Counted from the first letter of the stretch, positions 25,780-34,478 are shown. The stretch is DNA of 64,000 nucleotides from an uncultured Neglectibacter sp. (GCA_937958185.1 CALFFN010000022.1:165361-229360), one strand, 5' to 3'. The notes: generated by a model from the letters alone, not told the origin. Made by a program: numbers and translations.

Positions 25780-26538
25780 TTACATTGCTTTGAATTTTTC
25801 CCGCATCTCTGTCGCTTTCCCGCAGGACATACTGCCCTCGGGGCACCCGCCGCGGACGCAGCCGGGTCCGGCGTTCTGGAACAGGTGGGGCGCAACCGCC
25901 TTGACCTCGCGGAGCATTTGGGTGGCAAGCTCCCGAATTTCCCACTGCGCCCGGTTGCAGCAGCGCAGGGTAAAGAAATTCATCAGGGAGCGGGCGTTCA
26001 TGGTGCAGATCATTTTGGTGCAGCAGGCATTGGGCAGGACAAAGCGGGCGTCCTCAATGGCTTTCTTTTCCGCCTTGCGCCGGGCGGACTTCTCGTCTTC
26101 CCCCTGGGCTAAAAGCTCCTTTTCATGATGGGCGGTCAAAATCGCCGCCAGGCTTTCATAATGCTTCTGGTCCTCCTCCATCGCCCGCAAAAATTCCGCT
26201 TTTGCTTCCGGCACCGCTTCGATCTCCGGCGGCAGCACAAAAGCAAAAGAATTTTCTTTTACATAGCGCTGGCTCTGGACGCTGAAGGACGCCAGCCTGT
26301 GGCGGGTGATCTGCGCCAGCAGGGAACGGGAAACGCCCTCAATGCCAAAGGTGAAGCTGGCGTGTTCGATGGGGCTCTCGTGCCCGATGGCGGAAAGATG
26401 GTCCAGAAACGCCGAGGTTTTTTCCTCCGTCAGACCGTCGTACAGGGTGTCGATATCCGAAGCGGCGTAGCAGAGCTTTGCCGCGCAGGCAACAGTCTTT
26501 TCCGGCTCCGGCGTATAAGCAAGCAGTTTTACCAGCAT
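25780..26538 (-). CDS. thyX: FAD-dependent thymidylate synthase ThyX
   Basis: 252 residues. The ThyX signature is RHRLASFSVQSQRY (RHRxxSxxxxSxR), preceded by ESPIEHASFTF. It makes dTMP from dUMP with methylene-THF and FADH2. RBS AAGGAG is 7 nt before the ATG. An extended -10 (TGGTATAAT) lies on the minus strand at 26590-26598. The C-terminal third has GCVRGGCPEGSMSCGKATEM, a Cys-rich extension found in some clostridial ThyX. Confidence 0.95.
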   Translation of the reverse strand: MLVKLLAYTPEPEKTVACAAKLCYAASDIDTLYDGLTEEKTSAFLDHLSAIGHESPIEHASFTFGIEGVSRSLLAQITRHRLASFSVQSQRYVKENSFAFVLPPEIEAVPEAKAEFLRAMEEDQKHYESLAAILTAHHEKELLAQGEDEKSARRKAEKKAIEDARFVLPNACCTKMICTMNARSLMNFFTLRCCNRAQWEIRELATQMLREVKAVAPHLFQNAGPGCVRGGCPEGSMSCGKATEMREKFKAM

Positions 26539-26589
26539 GTTTTTTCTCCTTTTCAGGCAGTCGGTATGGATAAAGCCTACAGTTTGTTT

Positions 26590-26625
26590 ATTATACCATA
26601 AGCGCGGAACGTGCGTTGGTATAAT
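26590..26625. promoter_or_regulatory. paired extended -10 boxes upstream of thyX
   Basis: TTATACCA at 26591 and TGGTATAA at 26617 form an inverted repeat, so TGGTATAAT is present on both strands. The minus-strand copy is well placed for thyX; the plus-strand copy could start a divergent RNA. Confidence 0.55.
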
Positions 26626-26633
26626 ATGTCCAT

Positions 26634-26662
26634 CGGCCGTTGCGCACAGCGCAAACTGGCCG
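26634..26662. repeat. hairpin-forming palindrome
   Basis: CGGCC...TTGCGC-ACA-GCGCAA...GGCCG, an imperfect stem of about 12 bp with a 3-nt loop, between two sets of TATAAT boxes. Confidence 0.5.
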
Positions 26663-26677
26663 GGACAAAGTTAGATA

Positions 26678-26709
26678 TATAATATCCGCGGCTCTTTGCG
26701 GATATTATA
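26678..26709. repeat. perfect TATAAT-flanked palindrome (copy 1)
   Basis: TATAATATCCGC and GCGGATATTATA, a perfect 12-bp inverted repeat with an 8-nt loop. A second palindrome of the same design lies at 50999-51031. Each arm ends in a TATAAT box, so it could act as a symmetric promoter or as a short interspersed element. Confidence 0.6.
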
Positions 26710-26894
26710 CCAAATTTCGCCTTTCAGGGCAACCCCAAGTTAAGTTTTTTTAGGGTGCGCCCGGGACAAAGCGTTTCCGTGCGTTTCCCAGCTTTTTGGA
26801 GGGGAAAATGCGCCGCCGTTCTCTCTTTTATCCGGGCGCTTTCCTTTTTTGAAAAAATTTTGAAAAAGTGGTGAGTGTTTTTTAAGGGAACGTT

Positions 26895-26900
26895 GTATAA
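26895..26900 (+). promoter_or_regulatory. -10 box of the sigma/serpin operon
   Basis: TATAAT about 48 nt upstream of the sigma factor GTG; its last A and T overlap an in-frame ATG at 26900, arguing against that ATG as the start. The -35 is poor (TGAGTG at 17-bp spacing). Confidence 0.5.
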
Positions 26901-26947
26901 TGGGTGAAGTAAGCATTCTGAAAGCGGTCGAAAAGGAGGGCTGGACC

Positions 26948-27493
26948 GTGGGAAAAGGTGAGGAACTGTACCGCCGTTATCAAGCCGGCGATGACGGCGG
27001 CTTCGACGGGCTGATCGAGCTGTACCGGGAGAATCTGATTTTCTTCCTGCTGCGCTATCTGCCCAGTATTGAAGACGCGGAGGACGCAGCGGAGGACGCT
27101 TTTGTTTCCCTGCTGTTCCACCCCTACCGGGAAGAAAAGGGCGCTTCCCTGAAAACCTACCTGTTTACACTGGGCAGGAACAACGCCATGAATCTGCTGA
27201 AAAAGCAGAAACGGCGGGACAATTTCCGGGAAACCTCCCTGCTCCCCCTGGAGGAGGACCTGGCCATGGAGGAGCGGCTCTGCCGTGATGAAAGCCACCG
27301 CAGGCTGCTGCGTGCGCTGGATACCCTCCCTTCCGATTACAGGGAAGTGCTGTACCTCCTGTATTTTGAGGAGCTTTCTCTGGAGGAAGCCGCACATGTA
27401 ATGAAAAAGAACAAAAAGCAAATTGAAAACCTCTCCTACCGGGGCAAGGCTGCCCTGCGGGAAAAACTGGACAAGGAGGACTTATTCTTATGA
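26948..27493 (+). CDS. ECF-type RNA polymerase sigma factor, serpin operon
   Basis: About 181 residues from a GTG at 26948 with GGAGG 8 nt upstream; an ATG at 26900 overlaps the -10 box and lacks an RBS. Region 2 is LYRENLIFFLLRYLPSIEDAEDAAEDAFV; region 4 is LDTLPSDYREVLYLLYFEELSLEEAAHVM with a Lys-rich recognition part. The stop overlaps the ATG of the first serpin (ATGA). In ECF operons the next gene is usually the membrane anti-sigma, so the serpin's cytosolic N-tail may hold the sigma factor; this is inference. Confidence 0.93.
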   Translation: MGKGEELYRRYQAGDDGGFDGLIELYRENLIFFLLRYLPSIEDAEDAAEDAFVSLLFHPYREEKGASLKTYLFTLGRNNAMNLLKKQKRRDNFRETSLLPLEEDLAMEERLCRDESHRRLLRALDTLPSDYREVLYLLYFEELSLEEAAHVMKKNKKQIENLSYRGKAALREKLDKEDLFL

Positions 27494-29031
27494 AAACCCC
27501 AGAAGAATTCAGAAACGACGTGTATGAAAAGCACAGCGCGCAGCTGGTGGTCAGAAGGCGCAGAAAAAAGCAGGCGCTGCTTTGCATTCCCTTGGCGCTC
27601 CTGATCGTGCTCGGCAGCGTGTTCATTCCCAGAGCCATTCAGAACGGCGTCGTTCCCATTGCCAGAACCGGGCGTATCCCGCGGATCGCCCAGGTGGGGA
27701 ACCCGGTCAATCCTGTGGATATCGGCTTATTCGATCACCAGAGCTCCCCGGAAGAAAAGCTTGTCAAAATTCAAAGCGATTACCAGAAGCGCGGCGCTGA
27801 CAACGGGGGATCCGCCCCGGAGGTCACCGAGGAGCTTGTCAGGGAGCTGACGGGCGAAACGAAGATCGACCCGGAATTTTCCTACTCTATCAATCAATTC
27901 GCAAAAAATTCCTCCGTGCTGCTTCAGGAGGAGTTCGGCGAAAACGGCTGCTACTCTCCCCTGAGCCTGTACTACGCCATGGCGCTGACAGGCAGGGGCG
28001 CGGGCGGCAAGACAAAGGACGAATTTGAATCGATCCTGTACGCCGACGACGTCTGGGCGGCGGAGCAGTGCGGCAAGTTCTACCGGCAGCACTATCACGA
28101 CGGGGAGGACAGCAGCTTCTGGCTGGCAAATTCCCTGTGGCTGGACGGGCGCTACTCCTTTGGAGACGATTTTATCAAAACAGCAGAGGAAGACTTCTAT
28201 TCTTCCCTGTTCCAGGCGGATTTTTCCGACCCCACCCTGAGCGGGGACATGAAAAAATGGGTCTCCGACCACACAAACGGCTTACTTCAGCCGGAATTTG
28301 AGTTCCAAAAGGATCAGATGCTGACGATCCTGAACGCCGTCTACTACAAGGCGCAGTGGCAAAATCAGTTCCAGGAAAGCGCCACCGCCCCCGGCGATTT
28401 CTACAAGGCGGACGGCAGCACGGTAACGGCGGACTTCATGCATTGCAGCACCAACATGGGGGAGGTCCGCCGCGGCAACGGCTTTATCAGCGCCTCCCTC
28501 CGCCTGAAAAACTCCGACGAAATGGTTTTCGTCCTGCCCGACGAAGAGATTTCCGCCCAGGAGCTGCTTTCCGACCCCGTGCTCTTTGAAGATATGTTCC
28601 TCAACGAGAACGTGCCTGTGGAATCCGGGATGATCCACTGGAGCGTGCCCAAGTTCAGCTTCGACTGCGAATACGATCTGCAGAACACGCTGAAGGGGCT
28701 GGGACTGGACAGGGCTTTTGACGAGGTCCTGGCGGATTTCTCCGACATGGGCAGGCTGGAAATGTACCTGTCCGAAACGAAGCAGGGCGTTCACATCGGC
28801 ATTGATGAAAACGGCGTGGAGGCTGCCGCTTATACGGAGTTCGGCGCGGAGGCCACGGGCGCAGCCCCGGAAAACGTATTTGAGATGGACCTGAACCGTC
28901 CCTTCCTGTTTGCCATTCGCAGCCATGACCTGACCGTTTCCGATGATACCAGCACCCAGACCCTGCTCTTTGTGGGCGTCTGCGGCGACCCTACTGCCTC
29001 CGGCAGCGGCTCCGCTGCGGCGGCAGGCTGA
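27490..29031 (+). CDS. membrane-anchored serpin 1 with ECF-partner-like N-tail
   Basis: 513 residues. An N-terminal cytosolic tail (MKTPEEFRNDVYEKH then an Arg/Lys-rich stretch, about 1-30) leads to one TM (about 31-50). A complete serpin domain follows (about 130-505): CYSPLSLYYAMALTGRGAGGKTKDE, LWLDGR, NAVYYKAQWQNQF and the C-terminal RPFLFAI. The reactive loop hinge is DENGVEAAAYTEFGAEATGAAPENVFEMDLN, with small residues in the hinge as in inhibitory serpins. The tail resembles N-tails of other ECF partner proteins, so it may double as the anti-sigma. It ends CGDPTASGSGSAAAAG. Outside the membrane it should trap serine or cysteine proteases. Confidence 0.92.
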   Translation: MKTPEEFRNDVYEKHSAQLVVRRRRKKQALLCIPLALLIVLGSVFIPRAIQNGVVPIARTGRIPRIAQVGNPVNPVDIGLFDHQSSPEEKLVKIQSDYQKRGADNGGSAPEVTEELVRELTGETKIDPEFSYSINQFAKNSSVLLQEEFGENGCYSPLSLYYAMALTGRGAGGKTKDEFESILYADDVWAAEQCGKFYRQHYHDGEDSSFWLANSLWLDGRYSFGDDFIKTAEEDFYSSLFQADFSDPTLSGDMKKWVSDHTNGLLQPEFEFQKDQMLTILNAVYYKAQWQNQFQESATAPGDFYKADGSTVTADFMHCSTNMGEVRRGNGFISASLRLKNSDEMVFVLPDEEISAQELLSDPVLFEDMFLNENVPVESGMIHWSVPKFSFDCEYDLQNTLKGLGLDRAFDEVLADFSDMGRLEMYLSETKQGVHIGIDENGVEAAAYTEFGAEATGAAPENVFEMDLNRPFLFAIRSHDLTVSDDTSTQTLLFVGVCGDPTASGSGSAAAAG

Positions 29032-29077
29032 TGACCTCACAACTATCACGAATCCCCTATAGATTGGAGGGAGACTT

Positions 29078-30517
29078 ATGACTCGAAAAAGAAAGCTGGC
29101 GCTTGTCCTTTCCCTGGCGGTGGCGCTTCTCGTGTTCGCCATAGTGGGCAGCCTTTTCCTGCCAAAGCTTTTGGGCGGCAAAAAAAGGACGGGCGACATT
29201 CCCCGGCTGACGCAGGTGGGCACGGCGGCGCTGCCCAAGGACTGGGCATTGTTTGACATGGCAGTCCCTCAAGAGGAAAGACCGGCAGAGCCCCTTATGC
29301 TTACGGAAGAGGAGCAGGACGAATTTCTCTCCCAGTTTGTGATCGACCCGGAATTTCCCCTTGCTGTCAACCGCCTTGCCCAGAGCACCGTTTCCGTCCT
29401 GGGAAAAGATTCCGTCAACAGCTGCCTTTCCCCCCTGAGCCTGTACTACGCGCTGGCGCTGGCAGGCTCCGGGGCGGAAGGGGAAACCAAAGTGGAGTTC
29501 CAGAATGTCCTTTCCGAAAAGGAGGACGGCTGGGCGGCGGAGCAATGCGGGAATTACTACCGTCAGCACTACCATGACGGTCCCGGCTCCCGGTTCCGGC
29601 TGGGGACCTCCCTGTGGCTGGACGGGCACTATCATTTTTCTGAAAAATTCCTGACAGGCGCGGTGGAAAACTTTTCAGCAGACCTGTTCCAGGCGGATTT
29701 TGCCGACAAAACGCTGGGCGGCGACATGGCGCAGTGGGTCTCCGACCATACGGACGGGCAGCTTTCCCCCAGCTTTTCCATCTCGCCGCAGCAGCGGCTG
29801 GCGCTGCTGAATACGGTGGACTACTACGCCGCGTGGATCACGCCCTTTCAGGAAGCCGACAATACCCGCGATGTGTTCCACCGGGCGGATGGCACGGACG
29901 TGACAGCGGAATACCTGAACCGGGATTATCGAGACAGCACCCTGTATGAGGGCGAAGGCTACCAAAAGGCATACTTTTTCCTGCAAAACCGGGACTATAT
30001 GGTGTTTCTCCTGCCCGACGAAGGCGTTTCCCCCCAGGAATTGCTTTCCGGCGGGAAGACCCTGGAGGAGCTGCTTCTGCCGGACCCGGAGGAACAGCTG
30101 CACTGCCAGCTCCGCTGGCAGATCCCAAAATTTGATTTTTCCAGTCACCATGCCCTGAACGACACACTACAGGCTGCGGGATTACAACGGGCATTTGATG
30201 GAAAGCAATGCGACTTTACAGGTATAGGAGACGAGGACCTGTTCCTTTCCGACCTCCAGCAGGACACGCGCTTTGCCATTGACGAGCAGGGCGTAACGGC
30301 TTCCGCCTGTACCGAGCTGCACTTCATGGGCGCGGGGATACCTCCCGATAAACGTCGGGAAATGGTTCTGGACAGGCCTTTCCTGTTCGCCGTGCTCGGC
30401 ACCGACATCACCACAGAGGAAACTGCCACGGACGACGATTTCCACACCCTGCTCTTTATAGGCGTCTGCGGCGATCCCACTGCCTCCGGCAGCGGTCCCG
30501 TTGCGGCGGCAGGCTGA
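29078..30517 (+). CDS. membrane-anchored serpin 2
   Basis: 479 residues. A short basic start (MTRKRK) and one TM (about 7-28) act as signal anchor; the ECF-type N-tail of serpin 1 is absent. Serpin blocks are CLSPLSLYYALALAGSGAEGE, LWLDGHYHF, NTVDYYAAWITPF and RPFLFAV. The reactive loop reads DEQGVTASACTELHFMGAGIPPDKRREM: the hinge has Thr and a Cys where serpin 1 has Ala, so target or inhibition mode may differ. RBS GGAGGGAG 6 nt before the ATG; 46 nt after serpin 1, no terminator. Confidence 0.9.
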   Translation: MTRKRKLALVLSLAVALLVFAIVGSLFLPKLLGGKKRTGDIPRLTQVGTAALPKDWALFDMAVPQEERPAEPLMLTEEEQDEFLSQFVIDPEFPLAVNRLAQSTVSVLGKDSVNSCLSPLSLYYALALAGSGAEGETKVEFQNVLSEKEDGWAAEQCGNYYRQHYHDGPGSRFRLGTSLWLDGHYHFSEKFLTGAVENFSADLFQADFADKTLGGDMAQWVSDHTDGQLSPSFSISPQQRLALLNTVDYYAAWITPFQEADNTRDVFHRADGTDVTAEYLNRDYRDSTLYEGEGYQKAYFFLQNRDYMVFLLPDEGVSPQELLSGGKTLEELLLPDPEEQLHCQLRWQIPKFDFSSHHALNDTLQAAGLQRAFDGKQCDFTGIGDEDLFLSDLQQDTRFAIDEQGVTASACTELHFMGAGIPPDKRREMVLDRPFLFAVLGTDITTEETATDDDFHTLLFIGVCGDPTASGSGPVAAAG

Positions 30518-30569
30518 TCTCGGCAGACACAGACTTTCCCAAACAGGCTTTTCGATTGGAGGGAGACTT

Positions 30570-32039
30570 ATGACTCGAAAAAGAGGGCTGGCGCTTGTTC
30601 TTTCCCTGGCGGTGGCGCTTCTCCTGTTCGCCGTAGTGGGCAGCCTTTTCCTGCCGAAGCTTTTGGGCGGCAAAAAAAGGACGGGCGACATTCCCCGGCT
30701 GACGCAGGTGGGAAACAGTACCTGCCCGAAGTCAATTTCACCCTATACCCTGTATAATGCCGCTTATGGAAAAGAAATCTACCTGGTCGAAGATGGCTCT
30801 GCGGCAGAAAACCAGTGTTCTCCTGCCGGGAAAGATGAATACCTGCGCCAAATAGCCGATCAGACCTTGATCGATCCAGATTTCCCCTGCTCCATCAATG
30901 ATTTTGCCAGAGATTCCATAGGATCCCTCAGTCAACAATTCAGCATTAACTCCTGTTACGCTCCCATAAGCCTGTACTACGCGCTGGCGCTGGCAGGCTC
31001 CGGGGCGGAGGGAGAGACCAAAGCGGAGTTCCAGAATGTCCTTTCCGAAAAGGAGGACGGCTGGGCAGCGGAGCAATGCGGCAAGTTCTACCGGCAGCAT
31101 TACAGGATGGAAGACGATTATTGCTTTCAGCTTGCAAATTCTCTTTGGCTGGACGGTAGAATCAACTTCCGTCAGGAATACATTTCCAATGCGGAAAAAA
31201 ATTTTTATTCCGACTTATTTCGAGTGGATTTCACCGATCCAACCATTGGAGACCATGCAAAACAATGGGTATCTGAGCATACAAACGGTCTGTTATCACC
31301 AAAGTTTGAATTTTCTCCAGACAGTATGCTCTCCATCATCAACACCGTGTACTACAATGCCCAATGGAAGGAGCCTTTTCTGGAAAGACTAACCACTACA
31401 AAAGATTTTTATCGGGCGGACGGTTCAGCGGTGGCTGTGGATTTTCTTCAACAGGGCTGTAATGGCAGCGCATACGAGGGTGACGGTTTCACCAGAGCCT
31501 CATTAAGTCTCTCCAACGATGACGAAATGATTTTTATTCTTCCCGATGAAGGCGTTTCTCCGAAAGCGCTCCTGCGCGACCCCGCTGCTTTTGAAGATAT
31601 GTTCTATCCGAAAAGGCAGGACACATTGATCCCCTGTCTGGTGTATTGGGAAATCCCGAAGTTCCAATTCCAGAATGACTACGATTTGATTTCTGTCCTG
31701 CAAAGCATGGGTTTACATCAGGCTACGAATGCCGTTTCTGCCAACTTTTCCGGCATGAGCGATTTGCCCCTGCATATTTCCGGCGCCAAACATGGCACTT
31801 CGGTTGGCATTGACGAAAAGGGCGTAGAAGCTGCCGCCTATTCTGCACTGACAATGGCAATCGGCGGGTCAGGCGGCAGCCCTGACCGAAGAATTGAAAT
31901 GATTCTGAACCGTCCTTTCCTGTTCGCCATTACAACAGACAGCTTCACGGAAAATCAGGGGCACGAAGGAGCGGGACAGGAATCGCTGAACAGCACCCTG
32001 CTCTTTGTGGGCGTCTGCGGCGACCCTACCGCAAAATAA
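30570..32039 (+). CDS. membrane-anchored serpin 3
   Basis: 489 residues from the ATG at 30570 (same GGAGGGAG RBS as serpin 2). The first about 45 codons and a central block of about 135 bp (30971-31104) are almost identical to serpin 2, while the rest is diverged and clearly more AT-rich, so the gene is a mosaic. Serpin marks: SINSCYAPISLYYALALAGS, LWLDGRINF, NTVYYNAQWKEPF and RPFLFAI. The reactive loop is DEKGVEAAAYSALTMAIGGSGGSPDRR, with a canonical small-residue hinge and a Met/Ile-containing bait stretch. It ends at CGDPTAK without the Gly/Ala tail of the other two. A terminator follows. Confidence 0.9.
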   Translation: MTRKRGLALVLSLAVALLLFAVVGSLFLPKLLGGKKRTGDIPRLTQVGNSTCPKSISPYTLYNAAYGKEIYLVEDGSAAENQCSPAGKDEYLRQIADQTLIDPDFPCSINDFARDSIGSLSQQFSINSCYAPISLYYALALAGSGAEGETKAEFQNVLSEKEDGWAAEQCGKFYRQHYRMEDDYCFQLANSLWLDGRINFRQEYISNAEKNFYSDLFRVDFTDPTIGDHAKQWVSEHTNGLLSPKFEFSPDSMLSIINTVYYNAQWKEPFLERLTTTKDFYRADGSAVAVDFLQQGCNGSAYEGDGFTRASLSLSNDDEMIFILPDEGVSPKALLRDPAAFEDMFYPKRQDTLIPCLVYWEIPKFQFQNDYDLISVLQSMGLHQATNAVSANFSGMSDLPLHISGAKHGTSVGIDEKGVEAAAYSALTMAIGGSGGSPDRRIEMILNRPFLFAITTDSFTENQGHEGAGQESLNSTLLFVGVCGDPTAK

Positions 32040-32068
32040 ACCGCACACAAACTCTTTCTTTTCCTAAA

Positions 32069-32116
32069 AGCGCCCCTCGGCAAACGAAATGTCTGCCAAG
32101 GGGCGCTCATTTTTTA
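32069..32116 (+). terminator. terminator of the serpin operon
   Basis: AGCGCCCCT pairs with AGGGGCGCT, with further GGCA/TGCC pairing inside, followed by CATTTTTT. Confidence 0.88.
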
Positions 32117-32287
32117 GGCAATACCGCATAATTCTAAGTGCCAGATTGCGTCGGCAAATTTTTCGTCAGATAAAGCAAAAACCGCAGGTCATGCTTGTGT
32201 ATGACCGAGGATTTTTGTGAAATATGTCGGAAAATCTGCAAGCAAGATGGTGCTCAAGGCGTCAGCCGTGAATTGTGTGGCATTGCC
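32117..32287. mobile_element. MITE-like element, 171 bp, with 18-bp terminal inverted repeats
   Basis: Left end GGCAATACCGCATAATTC (32117-32134) and the complement of the right end (32270-32287) match at 15 of 18 bases. Inside is a hairpin (GGTCAT...ATGACC). No transposase gene. It fills the space between the serpin terminator and the stop codon of the XRE gene, touching the latter. TIRs, size and lack of coding content fit a MITE. Confidence 0.7.
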
Positions 32288-32288
32288 T

Positions 32289-32798
32289 TTAATCTTTCCG
32301 AAAATATTCCCGCAGCAGCACCCCGCCGCCCGTCAGGAACAGCAAAACGCCAAATGCCAGCAGAACGCCCCGCCAGCTTTGCAGCGCGGTGCCGAATTTT
32401 CCTAAATCTGTCCACCATTCCGTCAGGCTTTCCGCATAGGATTGGGTCAGGAACAGGGCGGCGACCGCCGTCAGCAGCCCTAAAGCAGCGGCGGCAATGC
32501 CGAAGCCGATCCGAAATTTCCGGCGGCGCTCCACCGCGGGGTCAACAAAAACAGGTTCCTGCGGCAAAGGCTCTGCCCCGGGCGGTGTTTCCGGCTCCGT
32601 CCGTTCCGGGAGAAGCAGGTAATCGGTAGTCACGGAAAACAGCCGACTCAGCTCCACCACCTTTTCCGTGTCCGGCACGGCTGCCCCGGTCTCCCACCGG
32701 GAGACCGCCTGCCGGGAAAGCCCCAGCTTTCCTGCCAGTTCCTCCTGGGAAAGCCCGGCTTTCCTGCGGCAGACCGCTATTTTTTCGCCCAGCTCCAT
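32289..32798 (-). CDS. XRE family regulator with C-terminal membrane helices
   Basis: 169 residues from the ATG at 32798 (GGAGG about 10 nt upstream; a TTG precedes it). The N-terminal Cro/C1-type HTH is IAVCRRKAGLSQEELAGKLGLSRQAVSRWE (about 7-36). A Pro/Glu-rich linker is followed by two hydrophobic helices (about 95-115 and 140-160), so it is a membrane-tethered DNA-binding protein. Such proteins are common in Clostridia and often control their neighbours; the target here is unknown. The stop codon abuts the MITE. Confidence 0.85.
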   Translation of the reverse strand: MELGEKIAVCRRKAGLSQEELAGKLGLSRQAVSRWETGAAVPDTEKVVELSRLFSVTTDYLLLPERTEPETPPGAEPLPQEPVFVDPAVERRRKFRIGFGIAAAALGLLTAVAALFLTQSYAESLTEWWTDLGKFGTALQSWRGVLLAFGVLLFLTGGGVLLREYFRKD

Positions 32799-32919
32799 CA
32801 AAGCACCTCCACAACGCGCCCCGCTTTCACAAAACGCTTCTTTTGGGAGACAGTGTACCCGGAACCGGCTGGGCTGTCTACCATGTCAGCCGTGCGTTTC
32901 CGCAATTCTCCGTTGCTTT

Positions 32920-33828
32920 TCAGCGGTTGACGATCTTTTCGCCGTCAAAAATCAAAATGCCTGCCCCTTCTCCGGGCTTGCCCCCGTTCAGGAAATACTG
33001 CTTGAACGCCCGCTGCATGGAGGTGCGCTCCGGCATTTCCTCCATGGGCTTCTCATAGTCCCTGCCAAAGAGCCGCCAGGCGTCGTCAAAGGTATCGCTT
33101 TCCTCCGCTCTCACAATGTCAAAATCGTGCTGGAAGCTGACAAAGTTGGAGGTCGGCGGCAGGATCTTCCCGTACTCTGGGTTCAGCAGCCAGGAATGGC
33201 AGATGCAGACAAGGGGCTTCCCGTCCAGCTCGTCCTTGAAAAACTCATAGGCTTTTTTGTAGGACGCGAGCCGGGCTTCCTCGCCGAAGGGCTCCCCGCT
33301 GGAGGGAATATGAATGCTCTTTACCCTGTCGCCCTTTTTGACCACATAGCCGTTTTTCTCATAGGGCGTGTCTTCGTCATACAGGACGTTTTCATATTCC
33401 AGCCTGCCCAGCTTCACAATATCCCGGGAATAGAAAATGGGGTACCAGAACGCCACGAAATTTCCCCATACGCCGTGAATATCCTGGCATTCCTGCACCT
33501 TGTAGCGCAGGTCGGCAAAGGTGTCCCAGAAAATCTGCCCGGGAATACCGTCCTCCTCGAAGGAAGCCTTTACCGGCGCCGCCGCTTCCATCAAAAACAG
33601 CAGCCACACCGTATAGGGCGAAAGCCCCGCTTTCTCCGCGATCTCCTCGATCAGCGGCCGGGAAAGGGAAATACTGAAATCGTTGTCATAGAAAAATCCC
33701 ACCGCGCCGTCCAGCGCCTCCTCCTGCCCCGCGGCGGTGAGCACATCGGCATTTTTCAGCAGCTCTTCCCGGGCTTCCTTGGGAAAATCGGTCTTTTCCA
33801 TCAGCAGAGAATAAAATTCCTTGTTCAT
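32920..33828 (-). CDS. acyltransferase domain-containing protein (NAT_N/GNAT_C-type)
   Basis: 302 residues. The N-terminal helical half (about 1-120, FYSLLMEKTDFPKEAREELL, LSPYTVWLLFLMEAA) and the GNAT-like C-terminal half (KSIHIPSSGEPFGEEA, LVCICHSWLLNP, ILPPTSNFVSF, TSMQRAFKQYFLNGGKPGEGAGILIFDGEKI) match the paired N-acyltransferase N-terminal and GNAT C-terminal domains common in gut Clostridia. The acceptor is not known. Cytosolic; it forms a minus-strand pair with dtd upstream (30 nt gap). Confidence 0.75.
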   Translation of the reverse strand: MNKEFYSLLMEKTDFPKEAREELLKNADVLTAAGQEEALDGAVGFFYDNDFSISLSRPLIEEIAEKAGLSPYTVWLLFLMEAAAPVKASFEEDGIPGQIFWDTFADLRYKVQECQDIHGVWGNFVAFWYPIFYSRDIVKLGRLEYENVLYDEDTPYEKNGYVVKKGDRVKSIHIPSSGEPFGEEARLASYKKAYEFFKDELDGKPLVCICHSWLLNPEYGKILPPTSNFVSFQHDFDIVRAEESDTFDDAWRLFGRDYEKPMEEMPERTSMQRAFKQYFLNGGKPGEGAGILIFDGEKIVNR

Positions 33829-33858
33829 GTGTTTGCTCCTTTTCTGGAATTTCGGGGA

Positions 33859-34314
33859 TCATTTCCCGATCTTTTCCGTGTCGATGATAATGGTAACGGG
33901 ACCGTCGTTATTGACCAGCACGTCCATGTGGGCGCCAAACTCCCCGGTTTCCACCTTTTTTACGCCGGAAGCTTTTGCCTGCTCCACAAAGCGGTCATAG
34001 AGCCGCCTGGCTTCCTCCGGCGGCGCCGCCGTATCGAAGGAGGGACGGCGTCCTTTTTTGCAGTCCGTGCTCAGGGTGAAATTGGAAACCACCAGCAGTT
34101 CGCCGGAAATATCCATGAGGGACAGGTTCATCTTGCCGTTCTCATCGGTGAAAATGCGCAGCTCCCGAATTTTCTCCGCCAGGAAATCCGCCTGCTGTTC
34201 CGTGTCCCCCTTCATCACGCCCAGAAACACGGTCAAGCCCTGCCCGATGGCGCGCACCTCGCTGTGCTCAATGGTCATCTGCGCTCCCTGCACCCGTTGG
34301 ATCACTGCCCGCAT
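33859..34314 (-). CDS. dtd: D-aminoacyl-tRNA deacylase
   Basis: 151 residues, full family length. N-terminal MRAVIQRVQGAQMTI, the SxQF-equivalent SNFTLSTDCKKGRRPSFDTAA and the GAHMDVLVNNDGPVTIIID motif (the Gly-cisPro equivalent) are all present. It hydrolyses D-amino acids mischarged onto tRNA. A leader of about 160 nt precedes it and contains a segment shared with the ispDF leader repeats. Confidence 0.96.
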   Translation of the reverse strand: MRAVIQRVQGAQMTIEHSEVRAIGQGLTVFLGVMKGDTEQQADFLAEKIRELRIFTDENGKMNLSLMDISGELLVVSNFTLSTDCKKGRRPSFDTAAPPEEARRLYDRFVEQAKASGVKKVETGEFGAHMDVLVNNDGPVTIIIDTEKIGK

Positions 34315-34478
34315 GGTCCCAGCCCCTTTCTGAAAACTATCCTATCGCACCTGCGGTGGGCAATCGTGAAGCGTTCTTGCACAAACCACAGGTAAATCAC
34401 CCGACCAGGAATTTTTTGCACTTTCTGACATCTGGAATCCAGAATCCAGTATCTATGAAATCGTTTCCAATTATTATA
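34315..34478 (-). promoter_or_regulatory. dtd promoter and leader with an ispDF-type repeat core
   Basis: A minus-strand TATAAT (34473-34478) gives a leader of about 155 nt. Read on the minus strand it contains GGTCGGGTGATTTACCTG (34392-34409), closely matching the GGTCGGG-(C/T)TGGTGATTT core of the four tandem repeats before ispDF. Confidence 0.5.

Noticed and set aside
32217..32405. 62-codon frame that looks like a short cationic peptide (AgrD-like at first sight)
   Set aside because: It lies mainly in the MITE-like element and runs antisense into the XRE gene; no RBS and no Cys-containing autoinducer motif.
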